Part shown: positions 31,695 through 39,519 of the stretch, in pieces
Numbering within the stretch: position 1 is the first letter of the stretch
Layout: each line of letters starts with the position of its first letter
DNA from: Kitasatospora phosalacinea
GTDB lineage: Bacteria; Actinomycetota; Actinomycetes; Streptomycetales; Streptomycetaceae
Direction: 5' to 3'
NCBI RefSeq assembly: GCF_000716545.1
Contig: NZ_JNWZ01000052.1
Span: 1 to 47,296 of the forward strand
Length of the DNA: 47,296 nucleotides
Program-made: the position numbers and the translations under genes
The notes under the pieces: model-generated
The model's input: the letters and a program-made list of their open reading frames with translations, nothing else
Database searches by the model: none
What the model was told of the DNA's origin: nothing

Positions 31695-32885
31695 TCAGCC
31701 CAGTTCCAGCACCTGACCGGGACGGATCAGGTCCGGGTCCTCGCCGACCACCTGATGGTTGGACTCGTAGAGCTCGGACCAGCCGCCGCCCAGGGCGTGC
31801 TGGCGGGCGATCGCCGCCAGGGTGTCGCCGGGGGTGACGGTGTACGGCTGCGCGGACCGGTCCGCCGCCGGGGTTGCCGGGGCTGCCGGGGTCGCCTGGG
31901 CCGTCGGTTCGGCCGGAGCCGCGGGCGTGGTGGGCGAGCCGGCGGCGGGGGACGTCGCGGTGCCGGTGGGCGAGGCGTCCGGGGTGGTGCCGGAGGTGCC
32001 GGTGCCGTCGGACGGGCTGGGCGACGGGGTGACCGGGAGGGTGGGGAACAGACCGCTTCCGTTGCCGTCGCCGTTGTTGCCGTTCCCGTTCCCGTTGTCG
32101 CCGTCCGCGGGCGTGCTCGGGCTGGGAGTGGCGGTCGGGTCGGTGGGCACCGTCGGGATGCCGGGGGAGACCGGCGGGACGGGCTGGGTGACCGGGGCGT
32201 CCGGGGTGGGGCTGGCCGAGGCGGGCGCGCTCGGCTGCGGCTGGGGGTGCGTCAGCTGCATGTAGCGCTCGTACAGGCTCTGGTGGCTGGTCCAGAACCA
32301 GGCACCGTTCTTCTCGTACCAGTACACGTGCGAGACCGGGTCGTAGCCGGGCAGGCCGGAGAAGACCGGTGCGCTGTTTCCCTCCGGGACGGTGCTGCCG
32401 TCCGGGGCGGCGTTGACCGCCGCGACGCCGCGGGCGCCGCGCAGCGAACCCGTCTCGTCCGCCGAGTCGTTGTCGTCGACCACGCCCGGCGCGCTGGCGG
32501 TGTCCAGACCCGCGTCGTCCGCGCACGCGGACCAGGCCAAGGGGCCCTCGGTGGCCAGGATGCGTTCGGCCACGGCGATCTGCTGGCTGCGAGTGGCCCC
32601 GCTCGGCAGCGGGGCGTACTGGGTGCCGCCGTAGTCGGTCCAGCGCTGGGCGTTGATCTGCAGACCGCCGTAGAGGCCGTTGCCCGCGTCGGAGTTCCAG
32701 TTCCCCCCGCTTTCGCAGTCGGCGACCCGGTCCCAGACGGCGCTGGGCGCGGCGTGGGCGCCGGACGCGGCGAGCAGCGGCAGGGCGATGCCGATACCGG
32801 CCACGCCGGCTGCCGCGATGGCGCGCTCGGCGGCCTTCTCTGCCGGGCCCTGCCGACGGTGGCGTCCCGAACCGGTGAAGAGCAT
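31695..32885 (-). CDS. Resuscitation-promoting-factor-like transglycosylase with LysM
   Basis: A 396-residue muralytic enzyme. The signal region is residues 1-45 (ends ASGAHA). The Rpf/transglycosylase domain is about 46-125: APSAVWDRVADCESGGNWN (Glu58 is the likely catalytic acid), NGLYGGLQINAQRW, GATRSQQIAVAERIL. Residues about 125-230 include an unassigned YWYEKNGAWFWTSHQ segment, then a long Pro/Ser/Thr-rich spacer. A C-terminal LysM (QPYTVTPGDTLAAIARQH to RPGQVLEL, about 348-395) binds peptidoglycan. The start at 32885 has an AGAGGA site. The 5' UTR contains a c-di-AMP riboswitch, which in actinobacteria controls Rpf and other wall hydrolases. Confidence 0.92.
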   Translation of the reverse strand: MLFTGSGRHRRQGPAEKAAERAIAAAGVAGIGIALPLLAASGAHAAPSAVWDRVADCESGGNWNSDAGNGLYGGLQINAQRWTDYGGTQYAPLPSGATRSQQIAVAERILATEGPLAWSACADDAGLDTASAPGVVDDNDSADETGSLRGARGVAAVNAAPDGSTVPEGNSAPVFSGLPGYDPVSHVYWYEKNGAWFWTSHQSLYERYMQLTHPQPQPSAPASASPTPDAPVTQPVPPVSPGIPTVPTDPTATPSPSTPADGDNGNGNGNNGDGNGSGLFPTLPVTPSPSPSDGTGTSGTTPDASPTGTATSPAAGSPTTPAAPAEPTAQATPAAPATPAADRSAQPYTVTPGDTLAAIARQHALGGGWSELYESNHQVVGEDPDLIRPGQVLELG

Positions 32886-32901
32886 GCGAGATCCTCTCCG
32901 C

Positions 32902-33081
32902 ACGCCTGCGAGGTGAGCTGTCGGGTTCGGACCGGGAGGGAGGCCCGGCCGTCGCACCCCGGTCACCCGGCGCGGACGGCTTCACCCCTAGCCGTGGGGA
33001 ACGGCAACAATCGTGGTTCCCCCGCCCCTGTCCAAGGGTGGTGGTGGTCGACCCGGCGGCGCGGTGGACAGGGTTCGGCGT
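32902..33081 (-). promoter_or_regulatory. c-di-AMP riboswitch (ydaO/yuaA class) of the rpf-like gene
   Basis: On the minus strand the leader reads, in order: ACGCCGAACCC at the start; an 8-bp helix CCCTGTCC with GGACAGGG; GGGGGAACCACG; GGGGTGAAGCCG; and near the end CCGAACCCGAC, AGCTCACCTCGCAGGCGT. These match the conserved blocks of the ydaO riboswitch (CGCCGAA, GGGGAACCA, GGGGUGAA, CCGA-CAGCUAACCUCG-AGGCGU). The terminal helix is ACGCC (33077-33081) with GGCGT (32902-32906). The riboswitch ends 16 bp before the ATG. c-di-AMP binding normally turns such genes off. Confidence 0.92.
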
Positions 33082-33116
33082 TTCGCGCGCGGGGCCCGGC
33101 GGTGCGGGCTGGGAGG

Positions 33117-33146
33117 AGCCTATTCACTCGAACGTGGCAATCACAA
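33117..33146 (-). promoter_or_regulatory. Promoter of the riboswitch-rpf transcript
   Basis: Minus-strand -35 TTGTGA (33141-33146) and -10 TAGGCT (33117-33122) are 18 bp apart. They lie 36 bp upstream of the first conserved riboswitch base (ACGCC). The spacing to the aptamer supports this start. Confidence 0.5.
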
Positions 33147-33434
33147 GCGCGTCGCGCGGGGATCACGCCTCCGTCACGCCGGTTGCCGCGTGGTCCGTGG
33201 ACGACCTGTTGACGCTGTTGACGGCGCCTCGGGCAGTGGCGGACATCGGTCGGGTGACGGGAGGTCGGCGGATCGGTTGGAGAAGTCCGGCCGATCGGTG
33301 GGATTGGGGTGTGGACGAACGGGGGAGGCGGACGCCCCGGTTCGATGGCGGAAGCGCCCATGGGGCATCAACTTCCTTGTTGGCAGGCTCAGTTGGATCG
33401 AATCAGGGCATTTTCGGCGTTGCGGATAAATCGC

Positions 33435-33464
33435 GCGACATGGGATCCGGGGGCTTCCTACGAT
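33435..33464 (+). promoter_or_regulatory. Candidate promoter of the first MFS gene
   Basis: -35-like GCGACA (33435-33440) and -10 TACGAT (33459-33464) are 18 bp apart, 110 bp upstream of the start codon. It lies in a locally less GC-rich stretch (33380-33465). Confidence 0.4.
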
Positions 33465-33497
33465 CGCCGTGCTCGCTGTCCTCGTGCCGCGGGCGCG

Positions 33498-33565
33498 CCG
33501 TCGAGCCCGTCGAACCGGATCCCGAGTCCGGGTCCGTCGAGCCCGAGTCCGTCGAGTCCGTCGAG
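33498..33565. repeat. CCGTCGAG repeats in the MFS 5' leader
   Basis: CCGTCGAG occurs at 33498-33505, 33534-33541, 33549-33556 and 33558-33565, with a near copy (CCGTCGAA) at 33507. The cluster ends at the GAGGAGG ribosome site of the MFS gene, so the last copies could affect translation. Confidence 0.6.
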
Positions 33566-33573
33566 GAGGCCCC

Positions 33574-34929
33574 GTGGGTGCCCTGATTCCCGAAGTGCTC
33601 CGCGCCGAGCGCCAGTTCGCCCGGCTGTTCGTCGGCCAGTCACTGTCGGTCCTGGGAGACCGGGTGTCCTTCGTGGCGCTGCCCTTCGCGGTGCTGGCGA
33701 TCGGCGGCTCGGCCGCCGACGTCGGCCTGGTCACGGCCGCCGGGCTGCTCCCGCTGCTGGTGTTCACGCTGGCCGGGGGAGTCTGGGCGGACCGCATGCC
33801 GAGGCAGCGGATCATGCTGGCCTCCGACCTGGTGCGGTGCGCCGTCCAGGCGACAGCCGCCGTGCTGCTGCTCACCGGCAGCGCCCGGGTCGGGACGCTG
33901 GCGCTGCTGATGGCGCTGTTCGGTGTCGCGGACGCCTTCTTCCTCCCCGCCTCCACCGGCCTGCTGCCCCTGCTCGTTCCCGCCGACCGGTTGCGCGAGG
34001 CGAACGCGCTGCGGGGGTTCGTGCAGTCGACGGGGCTGGTGGTCGGCCCGGCACTGGCCGGCGTGCTGATCGCGGCGGCCGGGCCGGGCGGCGCGCTGGC
34101 GGTGGACGCCGCGAGTTTCGCGGTCAGTGCCGCCGTACTGGCCCGGCTGGGCCCGGTGGGCGGCGCGGAGGTCGGCGGCGGTGGCGTCGGCGGCGGGGCG
34201 GAGCGGGCCGAGCGGCTCGGTTTCCTGGCCGAACTCCGGGTCGGCTGGCAGCAGGTGCGCAGTCGGACGTGGGTGTGGTCGGGGATGCTGGCGATAGCGG
34301 TCTACCACGTGGTGGTGCTGCCCTCGGTGTTCGTGCTCGGGCCGGTGCTGGCGAAACGCGAATGGGGCGGCGCCGGTGCGTGGACCGTGGTGGTCATCGC
34401 GTTCGGCCTCGGCTCGATCGTGGGGGACGTCTGCGCCTACCGCCTGAAACCGGCCCGTCCGATGGCCGTCGCGGCCGTGGCGATGGCGGTCGCCTCCTGC
34501 CAGGCGCTGATCATCGGGTCCGGCGCGCCGGTCTGGGCGATCGCCGCGCTGGAGGCGGTCACGGGGGTGGGGGTGTCCCTGACCTTCGTGCTCTGGGAGA
34601 CCTCGCTCCAGGTGCACATACCGGAGCAGGTGCTCTCCCGGGTCAGTTCCTACGACCACCTGATCGCCGTCGCCCTGATGCCGCTGGGGCTGGTGCTGGC
34701 CGGTCCGCTCTCCGAGAGCCTGGGGGTGCGCCCCGCGCTGTTCGGGATGACCGCCCTCGCCGTTCCGGCCGCGCTCGCCCTGCTCGCCGTTCCTGCGGTC
34801 CGCCGCCTGCCGGCGAATCCGCCGACCGGTGCCGAGGCCGGAACGGTGGCCGTGGTCGAACCCGGGGAAGCCTCCAAGGAGGTTTCCGGGGGCCGGGAAC
34901 CCGCCCCGGAGGCGGTGGCGGGAACGTGA
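33574..34929 (+). CDS. MFS transporter (first)
   Basis: A 451-residue membrane protein with twelve predicted helices. The loop between helices 2 and 3 reads VWADRMPRQRIMLASDL, a variant of MFS motif A. The body has typical segments: FARLFVGQSLSVLGDRVSFVALPFAVLAI, LLALLMALFGVADAFFLPAS, and LVVGPALAGVLI. It resembles macrolide-type and MdtG-like exporters of the major facilitator superfamily, but the substrate is unknown. The start is GTG at 33574 with GAGGAGG 4 nt upstream. The leader contains CCGTCGAG repeats. Proton-coupled export is inferred from the family. Confidence 0.88.
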   Translation: MGALIPEVLRAERQFARLFVGQSLSVLGDRVSFVALPFAVLAIGGSAADVGLVTAAGLLPLLVFTLAGGVWADRMPRQRIMLASDLVRCAVQATAAVLLLTGSARVGTLALLMALFGVADAFFLPASTGLLPLLVPADRLREANALRGFVQSTGLVVGPALAGVLIAAAGPGGALAVDAASFAVSAAVLARLGPVGGAEVGGGGVGGGAERAERLGFLAELRVGWQQVRSRTWVWSGMLAIAVYHVVVLPSVFVLGPVLAKREWGGAGAWTVVVIAFGLGSIVGDVCAYRLKPARPMAVAAVAMAVASCQALIIGSGAPVWAIAALEAVTGVGVSLTFVLWETSLQVHIPEQVLSRVSSYDHLIAVALMPLGLVLAGPLSESLGVRPALFGMTALAVPAALALLAVPAVRRLPANPPTGAEAGTVAVVEPGEASKEVSGGREPAPEAVAGT

Positions 34930-35039
34930 CCCCCTCCCTTGATCCAGTTGTCCATGAATCTTCGGAATGGCATGAGGTATGGACGGGCGGATCCCCGCCA
35001 GCCGCGAGCCGTCGCACGCACCAGCCAGGAGCACCGCCC

Positions 35040-36356
35040 ATGACCTTCGAAACCAGGAGCCCCGCACACCGCCCCGTACCGCCGAGCCCTTCGGCCGGTG
35101 GCCGCCCGATCCGGCTCGGCCTGCGCGCCAACCTCGCCCAGTTCGGCCTACTGGTCGCGGTGAACGCGTTGGTCGGCGGCGTGCTCGGGCAGGAGCGCAC
35201 GGTGCTGCCGCTGCTCGCGGACCGGACGTTCCAACTGTCCGCCTACACCGGTGCGCTGACGTACATCCTGGCGTTCGGCGCGACCAAGGCGGTCACCAAC
35301 TTCTTCGCCGGCACGCTCTCCGACCGCTACGGCCGCAAACCGGTGCTGGTCGCGGGGTGGCTGATCGCCCTGCCGGTCCCCGCCATGCTGGCCTGGGGCC
35401 CCACCTGGGGGTGGATCGTCGCGGCCAACGTGCTGCTCGGCGTCAACCAGGGGCTCACCTGGTCCACCACCGTGATCATGAAGATCGACCTGGCCGGCCC
35501 GGCCCGCCGCGGCCTGGCCATGGGCCTCAACGAAGCCGCCGGATACCTGGCGGTGGCCGGTACCGCGACCGCCACCGGCGCGATCGCCGCGCACTGGGGG
35601 CTGCGCCCGGCCCCCTTCCTGCTCGGCGCGGCCTACGTCGCGCTCGGCCTCGGCCTGGCCGCGGCCGCCGTGCGGGAGACCCGTGGGCACGCCCGCGCCG
35701 AGGCCGCCGCGCACCCGGACCCGGCCGGTGGACAGGCCCGTCCCGGCACGGCCCGAATAGCGCGCACCGTCAGCCTCGGCGACCGGGCGCTGTCCGCCGC
35801 CAGCTGGGCGGGCATGATCAACAACCTGAACGACGCCCTCGCCTGGGGCGTCTTCCCCCTGCTGTACGCCGCGCACGGGCTGGACCTGGGCCGGATCGGC
35901 ATCCTCGCCGCGCTCTACCCGGCGGTCTGGGGCGCGGGGCAACTGCTCACCGGCTGGTGGTCGGACCACATCGGCCGCAAACACCTGATCACCGCCGGGA
36001 TGCTGCTCCAGGCCGCAGCCCTGGGCATGGTCGCCGCCGGCAGCACCTTCCCGGTGTGGGCGGTGGCCCAGGCCCTGCTCGGCGCGGGCACCGCACTGGT
36101 CTACCCGACCCTGCTCGCCGTCATCGGGGACGTCGCCCACCCGGCCTGGCGGGCCCGGGCCGTCGGTGTCTACCGGCTGTGGCGTGACGGGGGATTCGCG
36201 ATCGGAGCCCTGGTCGCGGGCGTCCTCGCCGACGCCTACGGCCTGACCGCCGCGATCTGGGCCGTCGCCGCCCTCACCGCGGCGGCCGGTGCCACCGTGG
36301 CGATACGGATGTACGAGACCCATCCGAGGGCGGCGGCCGAGGCGCCGACCGGCTGA
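35040..36356 (+). CDS. MFS transporter (second)
   Basis: A 438-residue transporter with twelve helices. Motif A is GTLSDRYGRKPVLVAGWLIAL (the classic G-x-x-x-D-R-x-G-R-K) and the equivalent in the C-terminal half is WWSDHIGRKHLITAGMLL. Segments YTGALTYILAFGATKAVTNFFAG and GVNQGLTWSTTVIMKIDLAG (helix 4-5) fit the family. It belongs to a different MFS subgroup from the neighbour at 33574, so they are not a recent duplication. AGGAG lies 8 nt before the ATG. The 110-bp gap behind the first transporter has no clear terminator, so the two may be partly cotranscribed. Confidence 0.88.
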   Translation: MTFETRSPAHRPVPPSPSAGGRPIRLGLRANLAQFGLLVAVNALVGGVLGQERTVLPLLADRTFQLSAYTGALTYILAFGATKAVTNFFAGTLSDRYGRKPVLVAGWLIALPVPAMLAWGPTWGWIVAANVLLGVNQGLTWSTTVIMKIDLAGPARRGLAMGLNEAAGYLAVAGTATATGAIAAHWGLRPAPFLLGAAYVALGLGLAAAAVRETRGHARAEAAAHPDPAGGQARPGTARIARTVSLGDRALSAASWAGMINNLNDALAWGVFPLLYAAHGLDLGRIGILAALYPAVWGAGQLLTGWWSDHIGRKHLITAGMLLQAAALGMVAAGSTFPVWAVAQALLGAGTALVYPTLLAVIGDVAHPAWRARAVGVYRLWRDGGFAIGALVAGVLADAYGLTAAIWAVAALTAAAGATVAIRMYETHPRAAAEAPTG

Positions 36357-36448
36357 CGCGCCGTCGACCGGGGAGAGCGGATCGGCCCCTCGGAGCCTTC
36401 AGGCCCCCCGGACCCGGACCCGAGGAGGTGGCGGTGGGGCCGGTGGGA

Positions 36449-36730
36449 TCAGCGGTACTCGCAGAGGTAGGCCGTGTCGATCGAGACCTGGAGCTGGAAC
36501 TTGCTGTCACCCGGAACGGAGAACCGCTCGCCGGCGGAGAAGGTCCGCCAGTCGTCGGCGCCGGGAAGCTTGACGGTCAGCGCGCCGCTGACCACGTGCA
36601 TGACCTCGGGCGCGGCGGTGCCGAACTCGTACTCACCGGGGGCCATCACGCCGACGGTCGCCGGGCCGTCGGCCGAGGTGAAGGCGACCGACTTGACCGT
36701 GCCGTCGAAGTATTCGTTGACCTTGAGCAT
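36449..36730 (-). CDS. ppnP: Pyrimidine/purine nucleoside phosphorylase (PpnP, DUF1255)
   Basis: A 93-residue single-domain cupin. The sequence [76 protein letters not shown] and YLCEY closely follows Escherichia coli PpnP (YaiE): a small jelly-roll that phosphorolyses several nucleosides to base and ribose-1-phosphate. The length equals the family's usual size (about 94). AGGAG lies 7 nt before the ATG. It is convergent with the MFS gene and has no operon partner. Confidence 0.92.
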   Translation of the reverse strand: MLKVNEYFDGTVKSVAFTSADGPATVGVMAPGEYEFGTAAPEVMHVVSGALTVKLPGADDWRTFSAGERFSVPGDSKFQLQVSIDTAYLCEYR

Positions 36731-36847
36731 GCGCGTTCTCCTGCGGAAGGTGTGCGGGACGGCGGCCGGGGCGTCGCGCGCCCGGCCGCGGCGGGGGCGA
36801 GCCTATCGGCGCGGGCCGTCCGGTCGCCGCGGGCGTCCGCTGGTTGG

Positions 36848-37003
36848 TCATCGGTCGGTGGCGGCCTCCGGCAGGGGCCGGAACGCGGTGCGCAGAGCGG
36901 CGAGTTCGGCGGGACCGGCGCCGTGCGCGCGCAGGTGCTCGTCCAGGGTGCCGTGGTGGGAGCGGACGGAGAGCAGCGCCCGGAGCAGGTGGACGGCGGC
37001 CAC
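36848..37003 (-). pseudogene. Probable C-terminal remnant of a protein tyrosine phosphatase
   Basis: The minus-strand frame ending at 36848 encodes VAAVHLLRALLSVRSHHGTLDEHLRAHGA, then GPAELAALRTAFRPL and a stop. Its pattern (L-x-x-x-x-x-R-x-H-G-x-x-x-x-x-L-R-x-x-G, then AELAALRxxF) matches the extreme C terminus of streptomycete LipA-type tyrosine phosphatases. No catalytic HCxxxxxR motif or N-terminal part is found upstream; that space holds the glyA terminator and then glyA. There is no good ribosome site. I read it as a decayed fragment; a chance match is possible. Confidence 0.4.
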
Positions 37004-37068
37004 CGGGCGGGTGGCGCGGTCGGGCCCGGCCGGTGCAGGCAGGCTGCCCGGCCGTCGCGGGGCGGGTG

Positions 37069-37101
37069 GGCCCGGCCCGCGGTGGTGGTGCGGGCCGGGC
37101 C
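37069..37101 (-). terminator. 12-bp hairpin after the glyA-type gene
   Basis: GGCCCGGCCCGC (37069-37080) and GCGGGCCGGGCC (37090-37101) pair perfectly with loop GGTGGTGGT. It is 35 bp past the stop codon of the minus-strand hydroxymethyltransferase gene. Confidence 0.65.
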
Positions 37102-37136
37102 GGCCGGCGTCCGGACGGGGACGCGGGGCGGGTGGA

Positions 37137-38585
37137 TCAGCCGAGCGAGATGCCCGGGTAGAGCGGGTGCCCGGCGAGCAGGTCGACCGCGCGTTTGGCG
37201 ACGGAGTCGCGGACGGCCTCGTCCAGCGCGTACTGCGCCTTGGAGGAGCCGACCGGTGCGGCGGCCGTCAGCACCGTGTGGATCAGCTCGGCAACCTCGT
37301 CCAGCTCCGCCGCGCCCAGGCCGCGGGTGGTCAGCGCGGGCGTGCCGAGCCGGATGCCGGAGGTGTACCAGGCGCCGTTCGGGTCCCGGGGGACGGCGTT
37401 GCGGTTGGTGACGATGCCGGAGTCCAGCAGCGCCGCCTCCGCCTGGCGGCCCGTCAGGCCGTACGAGGAGACGTCCGCGAGCACCAGGTGGTTGTCGGTG
37501 CCGCCGGTCACCAACTGGGCGCCGCGCTTCAGCAGGCCCTCGGCGAGCGCCCGCGCGTTGTCGACCACCTGCCGGGCGTACACCTGGAACTCGGGGCGGC
37601 GCGCCTCCGCGAAGGCCACCGCCTTCGCCGCCATCACGTGCGACAGCGGGCCGCCGAGCACCAGCGGGCAGCCCCGGTCGACGTACTCCGCCAGCTCCGA
37701 GGTGCACAGCACCATGCCGCCGCGCGGGCCGCGCAGCGACTTGTGCGTGGTGGTGGTGACGATCTGGGCGTGCGCCACCGGGTCGAAGTCCCCGGTCAGC
37801 ACCTTGCCCGCGACCAGGCCCGCGAAGTGCGCCATGTCGACCATCAGGGTCGCGCCGACCTCGTCCGCGATCTCGCGCATCCGGCGGAAGTTCACCAGCC
37901 GCGGGTACGCCGAGTACCCGGCGACCAGGATCAGCGGCTTGAACTCCAGGGCGATCCGCCGCACCTCGTCGTAGTCGACCAGCCCGGTCCCCGGGTCGGT
38001 CCCGTAGCTGCGCTGGTCGAACATCTTGCCCGAGATGTTCGGCCGGAAGCCGTGGGTGAGGTGGCCGCCCGTGTCCAGCGACATGCCCAGCATCCGCTGG
38101 TTGCCCAGCTCGCGGCGGAGCTCGGCCCAGTCCTGCTCGCTCAGGTCGTTGACGTTGCGCACCTGGGCGCGCTGCAGCGCCGGGCTCTCCACCCGCTGCG
38201 ACAGCACCGCCCAGAACGCCACCAGGTTGGCGTCGATCCCGGAGTGGGGCTGCACGTACGCGTGCTCGGCGCCGAACAGCTCGCGGGCGTGCTCGGCGGC
38301 CAGCTCCTCCACGGCGTCCACGTTGCGGCAGCCCGCGTAGAAGCGGCGGCCCGGGGTGCCCTCCGCGTACTTGTCGCTCAGCCAGTTGCCCATCGTCAGC
38401 AGCACCGCGGGCGAGGCGTAGTTCTCGCTGGCGATCAGCTTCAACGAGGCGCGCTGGTCGGCCAGTTCCCCGGAGATCGCCGCGGCGACCCGGGGTTCGA
38501 CGGCGCGCACCACGTCCAGGGCGCTGCGGAAGGCGGTGTCGGCGGCGGGGCTGCCGAAGGTGTGTGCGGACACGGACTCGACCAC
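37137..38585 (-). CDS. glyA: Serine hydroxymethyltransferase (long streptomycete form)
   Basis: A 482-residue PLP enzyme that interconverts serine and glycine with tetrahydrofolate. Motifs are [70 protein letters not shown], and the PLP-lysine motif [19 protein letters not shown]. Also seen are [12 protein letters not shown] and [16 protein letters not shown]. It is longer than the typical 420-residue GlyA and has an insertion around residues 145-180 ([18 protein letters not shown] and neighbours), as in second SHMT copies of actinomycetes. The start is GTG at 38585 with AGGAG 8 nt upstream. The 5' UTR contains a ZTP riboswitch, linking it to purine/folate (ZMP) stress. Confidence 0.93.
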   Translation of the reverse strand: MVESVSAHTFGSPAADTAFRSALDVVRAVEPRVAAAISGELADQRASLKLIASENYASPAVLLTMGNWLSDKYAEGTPGRRFYAGCRNVDAVEELAAEHARELFGAEHAYVQPHSGIDANLVAFWAVLSQRVESPALQRAQVRNVNDLSEQDWAELRRELGNQRMLGMSLDTGGHLTHGFRPNISGKMFDQRSYGTDPGTGLVDYDEVRRIALEFKPLILVAGYSAYPRLVNFRRMREIADEVGATLMVDMAHFAGLVAGKVLTGDFDPVAHAQIVTTTTHKSLRGPRGGMVLCTSELAEYVDRGCPLVLGGPLSHVMAAKAVAFAEARRPEFQVYARQVVDNARALAEGLLKRGAQLVTGGTDNHLVLADVSSYGLTGRQAEAALLDSGIVTNRNAVPRDPNGAWYTSGIRLGTPALTTRGLGAAELDEVAELIHTVLTAAAPVGSSKAQYALDEAVRDSVAKRAVDLLAGHPLYPGISLG

Positions 38586-38620
38586 GGGCGGTCTCCTCGT
38601 AGTTCGGAACGACGATTCGG

Positions 38621-38722
38621 ACGGCCCAGGCGCACGGCGACAGCAGACGGTGCCCGAGGGCACCGCACGGAGCCGCTCCCCGATGGTGATTTCCATCCCA
38701 GCGCGCCAGTCACGGCTCACCG
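38621..38722 (-). promoter_or_regulatory. ZTP riboswitch (pfl motif) of the glyA-type gene
   Basis: On the minus strand the leader reads GAGCCGTGACTGGCGCGCTG, then GGATGGAAATCACCATCGGG, then GAGCGGCTCC, a variable linker with a hairpin (GGTGCCCTCGGGCACC), and GCGCCTGGGCCGTCC. These match the pfl motif blocks: GUGACUGGCG, GGGA-U-ACCAxCGGGGAGCG and CCGCCUGGGC. The aptamer starts right after a TAGCAT -10 box (38725-38730) and ends about 35 bp before the GTG. ZTP binding normally turns expression on, and glyA is a classical target. Confidence 0.9.
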
Positions 38723-38724
38723 CG

Positions 38725-38730
38725 ATGCTA
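38725..38730 (-). promoter_or_regulatory. -10 element of the glyA-type gene
   Basis: TAGCAT on the minus strand, 5-8 bp upstream of the first riboswitch base. The -35 position (TGCGGG) is poor. The start would fall at the edge of the aptamer. Confidence 0.5.
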
Positions 38731-38891
38731 CCAACCGGTGCGGCCGGCCCGCAGCGGGTCCGGGGGATGCCGCTCCGGTGGCTGGGACGGGGAGCCGGGA
38801 GGGAGACGCGGGAGAGGGAGGAGACGCAGGAGGGGGAGGGGCGCGGGAGGTCGCGGCGGAAAACCCCTGGTACGTCCGGGCGGACCCCGGC

Positions 38892-38906
38892 ATGATCGGG
38901 CACATG
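38892..38906 (+). promoter_or_regulatory. Probable leaderless promoter of the DinB-family gene
   Basis: CATGAT at 38891-38896 is followed by 7 nt and ATG at 38904. This is the same arrangement as for the Nei gene at 3612. No Shine-Dalgarno sequence is present before 38904. Confidence 0.35.
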
Positions 38907-39419
38907 ACATGGACCGTCCCCGCCACCCCCCGCACCGGCGGCTCGCTCACCGCGCCCGAGACCGAACTGCTGCCCGGCTACCTCGCCTGGCACCGTGCCA
39001 CCTTCCTGCACAAGTGCGCCGGGCTGACCGGCGAGCAGCTCGCGCTGCGACCGCTGCCCGCGAGTTCGCTCTCGCTGCTGGGGCTGATGCGCCACCTGGC
39101 CAAGGTGGAGCGGACGTGGTTCCGGATCCGCTTCGCCGACCAGGGCGTCCCGCCGCTGCACTTCGTGGAGGGCCACAAGGACGCCGACTTCGACCTGCTG
39201 GAACCGGAGCAGGCCGAACGGGAGTACCTGGCGCTGCTGGAGGAGCAGCGGCTCGCCGATCTCGCGGTGGCCGGCGCCGGATTGGACGAGACGCTGGCCG
39301 CGCACGTGGAGGAGCAGTCGCTGCGGACGACGTACCTGCACGTCATCACCGAGTACGCCCGCCACAACGGGCACGCCGACCTGCTGCGCGAGCACATCGA
39401 CGGGGTGAGCGGGAGCTGA
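38904..39419 (+). CDS. DinB-family (DUF664) metal-dependent protein
   Basis: A 171-residue helical-bundle protein. DinB/DUF664 signatures: [29 protein letters not shown] (helix 1), [23 protein letters not shown] (histidine in helix 2), and the final [24 protein letters not shown] (H-x-x-x-x-x-x-x-H pattern; three histidines would bind a metal). The family includes thiol-dependent S-transferases (mycothiol or bacillithiol), so a detoxification role is a fair guess but not shown. An ATG at 38892, four codons upstream, is an alternative start; 38904 is favoured because of the leaderless layout and the conserved [12 protein letters not shown] beginning. Confidence 0.88.
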   Translation: MTWTVPATPRTGGSLTAPETELLPGYLAWHRATFLHKCAGLTGEQLALRPLPASSLSLLGLMRHLAKVERTWFRIRFADQGVPPLHFVEGHKDADFDLLEPEQAEREYLALLEEQRLADLAVAGAGLDETLAAHVEEQSLRTTYLHVITEYARHNGHADLLREHIDGVSGS

Positions 39420-39503
39420 ACGGGCGGGTCCGCCGGGCGAAGTCCCTTGCCGGGCAAGGGCGCTGGAACGGACCCCGACCGAACGGATCGTCGGATGAGC
39501 GGA

Positions 39504-39519
39504 TAGCATACTCGGTATG
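39504..39519 (+). promoter_or_regulatory. Probable leaderless promoter of the orphan atpF-like gene
   Basis: TAGCAT at 39504-39509 is followed by 7 nt and the ATG at 39517. The transcript would start at the A of ATG. There is no Shine-Dalgarno. Confidence 0.55.

Noticed and set aside
33038..33586. A 182-codon plus-strand frame over the rpf riboswitch and MFS leader
   Set aside because: It overlaps the riboswitch on the opposite strand and the CCGTCGAG repeats, has no ribosome site, and its product has no domain pattern.
36844..37411. Plus-strand frames in the ppnP-glyA gap
   Set aside because: The composition is Gly/Arg-rich and there is no ribosome site. The only credible coding signal there is the short minus-strand remnant.
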